Source of the DNA: Holothuria scabra
Lineage: Eukaryota; Echinodermata; Holothuroidea; Aspidochirotida; Holothuriidae
Assembly (NCBI GenBank): GCA_037179385.1
Contig: CM074179.1
Coordinates: 68,901,806 to 68,965,805, forward strand
Direction: 5' to 3'
DNA length: 64,000 bases
The translations under genes and the position numbers were made by a program. Of the stretch, positions 60,376 to 64,000 are shown piece by piece; within the stretch, counting starts at the first letter, position 1; every line of letters starts with the position of its first letter. A model generated the notes under the pieces. It was not told the origin of the DNA. It worked only from the letters and a program-made list of their open reading frames with translations, and made no database searches.

Positions 60376-62992
60376 TATTACTCCGCTCTGTGAAATGCCG
60401 CTTTCTAATAGCTTATATTGCGGGAAACAAAAACCCTATCATTCAAGGCTCTCTAGCCCAAAATTTCAATGGTCATTTAGAGAAATTTGAAATTGCCGTG
60501 AAAGCCCAGATTGTAGGCTTCGATAAAGGTGGGGGGGGGAGGTCGGGATCGTGTCCATACTGAAAACTTCTACTTGATTCTAAAGGCCACGAAAGTATCC
60601 TAATTTAGTTTGCTAGTCAATGGGACTCATACCTAGTGGCCCGCTACCAGAAAACTTGAGTTATCAGATTGAATAAATGATGGCGCTTTCCTGAAAGGAA
60701 AAAAAGAAACAACAAAAACAAAAAAAACGAAAAACAAAACAAAAGATTGAAGCCAAGCGTTCAAGGTCTCTGGCCGGCTTTGTGTCCTGTCAACTACAAC
60801 AGAGAACCAACTCAGGCGCCTCTCTAGTACCCTTCTGCATACAGTGACGCTCAGCGTGCTTTGCATACGACCGCAATCTTTCCTCGGGACTCCCCTCAAG
60901 GACCGGCGATACATTGGGGAGGAACACTACTCGCCTCCCAGTGCAATCAGAGTAGGACCATGTGTGAACACTACCGTCCGGTTTGGCGTCAACGTGCCGC
61001 GCAGGTTATAATAGAGGATCTCTTATATAGCCTGACCATCTCCATTTGTCACACGTTAGTGTGGAATTTTTAAAGTACAAATTTTAGCCATATGTAGTGT
61101 TAGCAGAAAGGAATTATGTGTATGAAATATTTGAAGATAAAATTTTTAATTATTTTTGCATGTTTCTTGACAAGATTTCCCCTACGACTGATGTTTCTTT
61201 TTAATATTTCTCATTTTCGCTCCAAATGGAAGCTTATGTCACAAAAGCGCCACAATCTTACTGTTTCATAGGGAATCTGGATGTTTATTGTACGATACGT
61301 GTTGTAGGATAATTTTCATTGAGGATAGTTAAACACACTGAGGTAACTGTTACTTGACCCAATGTTTTTTTTATACATATCTATCGAGGTTTGTTTCATT
61401 TGGTTACTAAAACATTTTCTGGGATCTTTTCTCAGGTCTTCCTGATTTGCATTAAAAAGATTGTCTCATTATTTATTGGGGAATATCTTACTGTTTACTC
61501 ATTTTTGTAATGATAGAAAGAGATTCCTTGTCAAAGGTGTTACCAGCTTGTTAAATTAATGTTAAAATGTAATTCTGAATGGGTTATTTTGGGAACGACA
61601 CAACATTTTCAATTAGAATAACTAATATTTAATTAATTATCCCTATAAGTGTAATAGATCAGGTCATTTTGTTCAGGCCTACAAAGTCTGGGTCTAACTC
61701 CGTTTTGTGGCGCACGTAACATTTGCCTCTAGAATGATGAGCACAGCTAATACAAAATTTTTAAAGATTTCGTCGAAACCCTCTTTCGGCTTTGGGACGT
61801 TAAGCTCCTTAGGGGAGCAGAACTCCTCCGGGAGTAATCGTTTGGTTTTCGCCCCTTGGCTCTTCGCCAGAGAGTCGTGGGGACTTTTAGAAAAAAAGAT
61901 TTCGTCGAAAGCCTCTTTCGGCTTTTGGGCGAGATCTTCTTTAATATCCGTTCTTTAATCAAGTCAAGAGCGCGGTCTCACATGACAGACTTTCGATGTA
62001 CACAACATTTTATAGCTCGTTTTAATGAAAGTCCTACGAAGGTAGAAGTTGGACTGTTAAATTTCCTTCTTCATGCTGTTTAATCATATTTTTGAAACTT
62101 TCGACTTGGAGTACACCTTTATAGTTCGAATGTAGGCTACATTATAACCATTTTTCGGGCATACCTTTTAAAACATTTAGACATGTACATGAAATGTACC
62201 TCTTTACCCGTATGCCCAGAATCGTTCAATTGGAAGCTTCAAGTTTTCTTTTCATTTTATTATTTTTTGTGCCTTTTTACTTGAATATTCTACCAATTCG
62301 AGCAAACTGCTGCAATTGTTTTTGATAAGGTTTATCTAAAATGAAGCAAAATTTTGTAATTTTCTTTCTTCGTTACTTTAGTAAAATTCACCATGGCGAC
62401 CATTGGCGCACGAGGCCGGGTGCAGTTGAGCACTCGCTCTCCTGATTCGGGCAAAAGCAGTAAGTCCATACTCGCAAAACATGGGCAAAACATAATAAGC
62501 GGTGGTATTATTCAAGCAAAAAATCTTCTTAGAAAATCTTCATAGAAAATTACCCCCTTACGCCTATAGATCCTTACGTAATTATCATTGATCTGGCTCA
62601 CACTTGTCCCACATGCCCTACCTTTACCCACACTACTCTGCGCATGTACTACCCATTAACCCATTTCGGTCGTATTTGTTTGAAATTAGAAGTCAAAGAA
62701 GCATCAGTTAAGACTGTCTGTCTTTAAAAATTTTCAATTCAAACTGGTGCGTTTTTGTTTTTTACTTTTATCGTGCTTCTGATAGCGGACCATGCACTAA
62801 CTCCAATACTCGTGCATGTGAAAAAGTTTACTGACAGACAAAGTGCCTTAAAATGTAAGTGGGATGTTGTTTCTGACTGTTTTACTTACAAAATATGATC
62901 ATTTTTGCATTTGTATTTTGTAGACAATGAAGTGAAATACAGACTGTGCAAAATTCAAGGCAATTTAATCAATTTTAGTGTCATTTTCATTG
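60376..62992 (+). repeat. array unit U25 (group D, long form)
   Basis: This unit is 2617 bp. It carries a second, diverged version of the three-hairpin cassette at about 61797-61892, flanked by two copies of the gatttcgtcgaaa module. The G run is 9 rather than 12. Confidence 0.95.
61797..61892 (+). repeat. three-hairpin cassette, version 2 (U25)
   Basis: It has the same order of elements as the U1 cassette but different bases in the stems: GCTCC/GGAGC (61804-61818), ACTCC/GGAGT with a TCCG loop (61822-61835) and GGCTCT/AGAGTC (61858-61876). Shared unpaired blocks include gttaag, gtttggtttt.cgcc and ggactttta. Most differences in the stems are paired changes that keep base pairing. Confidence 0.5.
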
Positions 62993-63180
62993 TATTACTC
63001 CGCTCTGTGAAATGCGGCTTTCTAATAGCTTATATTGCGGGAAACAAAAACCCTATCATTCAAGGCTCTCTAGCCCAAAATTTCAATGGTCATTTAGAGA
63101 AATTTGAAATTGCCGTGAAAGCCCAGATTGTAGGCTTCGATAAAGGTGGGGGGGGGAGGTCGGGATCGTGTCCATACTGA
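62393..63180 (+). CDS. candidate two-exon gene copy with altered C-terminus (U25/U26)
   Basis: Exon 1 is 62393-62459 (one Pro-to-Ser change) and exon 2 is 62924-63180, 107 residues in all. The acceptor is AG but the branch motif is TACTTAC. Group D sequence after the G run changes the frame, so the end reads RSGSCPY instead of IMSILKTST. Confidence 0.28.
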
Positions 63181-64000
63181 AAACTTCTACTTGATTCTAA
63201 AGGCCACGGAAGTATCCTAATTTAGTTTGCTAGTCAATGGGACTCATACCTAGTGGCCCGCTACCAGAAAACTTGAGTTATCAGATTGAATAAATGATGG
63301 CGCTTTCCTGAAAGGAAAAAAAGAAACAACAAAAACAAAAAAAAAACGAAAAACAAAACAAAAGATTGAAGCCAAGCGTTCAAGGTCTCTGGCCGGCTTT
63401 GTGTCCTGTCAACTACAACAGAGAACCAACTCAGGCGCCTCTCTAGTACCCTTCTGCATACAGTGACGCTCAGCGTGCTTTGCATACGACCGCAATCTTT
63501 CCTCGGGACTCCCCTCAAGGACCGGCGATACATTGGGGAGGAACACTACTCGCCTCCCAGTGCAATCAGAGTAGGACCATGTGTGAACACTACCGTCCGG
63601 TTTGGCGTCAACGTGCCGCGCAGGTTATAATAGAGGATCTCTTATATAGCCTGACCATCTCCATTTGTCACACGTTAGTGTGGAATTTTTAAAGTACAAA
63701 TTTTAGCCATATGTAGTGTTAGCAGAAAGGAATTATGTGTATGAAATATTTGAAGATAAAATTTTTAATTATTTTTGCATGTTTCTTGACAAGATTTCCC
63801 CTACGACTGATGTTTCTTTTTAATATTTCTCATTTTCGCTCCAAATGGAAGCTTATGTCACAAAAGCGCCACAATCTTACTGTTTCATAGGGAATCTGGA
63901 TGTTTATTGTACGATACGTGTTGTAGGATAATTTTCATTGAGGATAGTTAAACACACTGAGGTAACTGTTACTTGACCCAATGTTTCTTTTATACATATC
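62993..64000 (+). repeat. array unit U26 (group D, cut by window end)
   Basis: 1008 bp are present. It begins with a private aaatgcggctttc, which changes one residue of the candidate protein. The array continues beyond the window. Confidence 0.95.

Larger units (their letters stand above)
1398..64000 (+). repeat. tandem array of ~2.47-kb units (26 copies or parts)
   Basis: Successive copies of the motif tattactccg lie at 1401, 4138, 6616, 9083, 11558, 14033, (gap), 17990, 20487, 22988, 25485, 27984, 30471, 32944, 35416, 37881, 40353, 42919, 45385, 47856, 50324, 52941, 55413, 57889, 60376 and 62993. Spacing is mostly 2465-2501 bp; it is 2737 for the first unit, 2617 for U21 and U25, and 2566 for U17, which includes 100 N. 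All copies have the same orientation. Copies differ by scattered substitutions, homopolymer length changes and a few diagnostic indels. The period carries several gene-like signals, listed separately. Confidence 0.97.

Noticed and set aside
1398..64000. CRISPR array or bacterial operon
   Set aside because: The repeats are kilobase-scale with no short repeat/spacer pattern, there are no ribosome-binding sites or long frames, and the flanking element is a eukaryotic LTR retrotransposon.
1398..64000. rDNA, 5S, tRNA or histone cluster
   Set aside because: I looked for 5S, U1, U4, U5 and U6 landmarks, tRNA A and B boxes, and histone frames in the unit and recognised none. Only the U2 fragment in U1 is convincing.

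Overview
This is eukaryotic, very probably invertebrate animal, nuclear DNA. The window is almost entirely one AT-rich tandem array. Two things point to a eukaryote: a Ty3/Gypsy-class LTR retrotransposon end at the left edge, and a near-exact piece of U2 snRNA in the first repeat. The species cannot be named from the sequence.

Layout. Positions 1-1117 hold the 3' end of an LTR retrotransposon: the C-terminus of the RT/RNase H polyprotein, a polypurine tract, and a complete 672-bp LTR with TGTTACG/CGTAACA ends. Positions 1118-1397 are AT-rich unique sequence. From about 1398 to the window end there is a head-to-tail array of a unit of about 2.47 kb. I count 26 complete or partial copies, set in phase on the motif tattactccg. 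Two 100-N assembly gaps interrupt it. The first (16197-16296) replaces about 1.1 kb of the period. The second (41297-41396) sits between bases that join seamlessly, so it marks an unresolved copy number. Both array and window run off the right edge.

Subfamilies. Units fall into an edge copy (U1), group A (U2-U6), a mixed/B group (U7-U13), group C (U15-U22) and group D (U24-U26). U14 and U23 are visible recombinants between groups. Most units are 2465-2501 bp. U1, U21 and U25 are longer because they carry extra cassettes of about 140-260 bp at the same point.

Inside one unit, read on the plus strand from the phase point: (i) the rest of a candidate terminal exon, ending with an AATAAA; (ii) an A-rich tract, which on the minus strand is a long pyrimidine tract ending in CAG; (iii) a GC-richer block of about 285 bp, almost invariant in all copies, with a strong TATA box (TATATAAGAG) on the minus strand; (iv) about 1 kb of AT-rich sequence; (v) a U2-snRNA-related hairpin module; (vi) a minus-strand open reading frame that is intact only in U1; (vii) a short exon-like segment with acceptor, Kozak ATG and perfect GTAAGT donor; (viii) an intron-like stretch ending in TACTAAC and TAG, leading into the terminal exon. 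Splicing (vii) to (viii) keeps frame and gives a candidate protein of 110 residues in 10 copies (107 residues in an eleventh). In the other 13 assessable copies the acceptor AG is mutated to AA.

I recognise no known protein family in the array. The gene calls there are structural inferences from splice signals and reading frame. The best-supported calls are the tandem array, the LTR element end, and the U2-like fragment.
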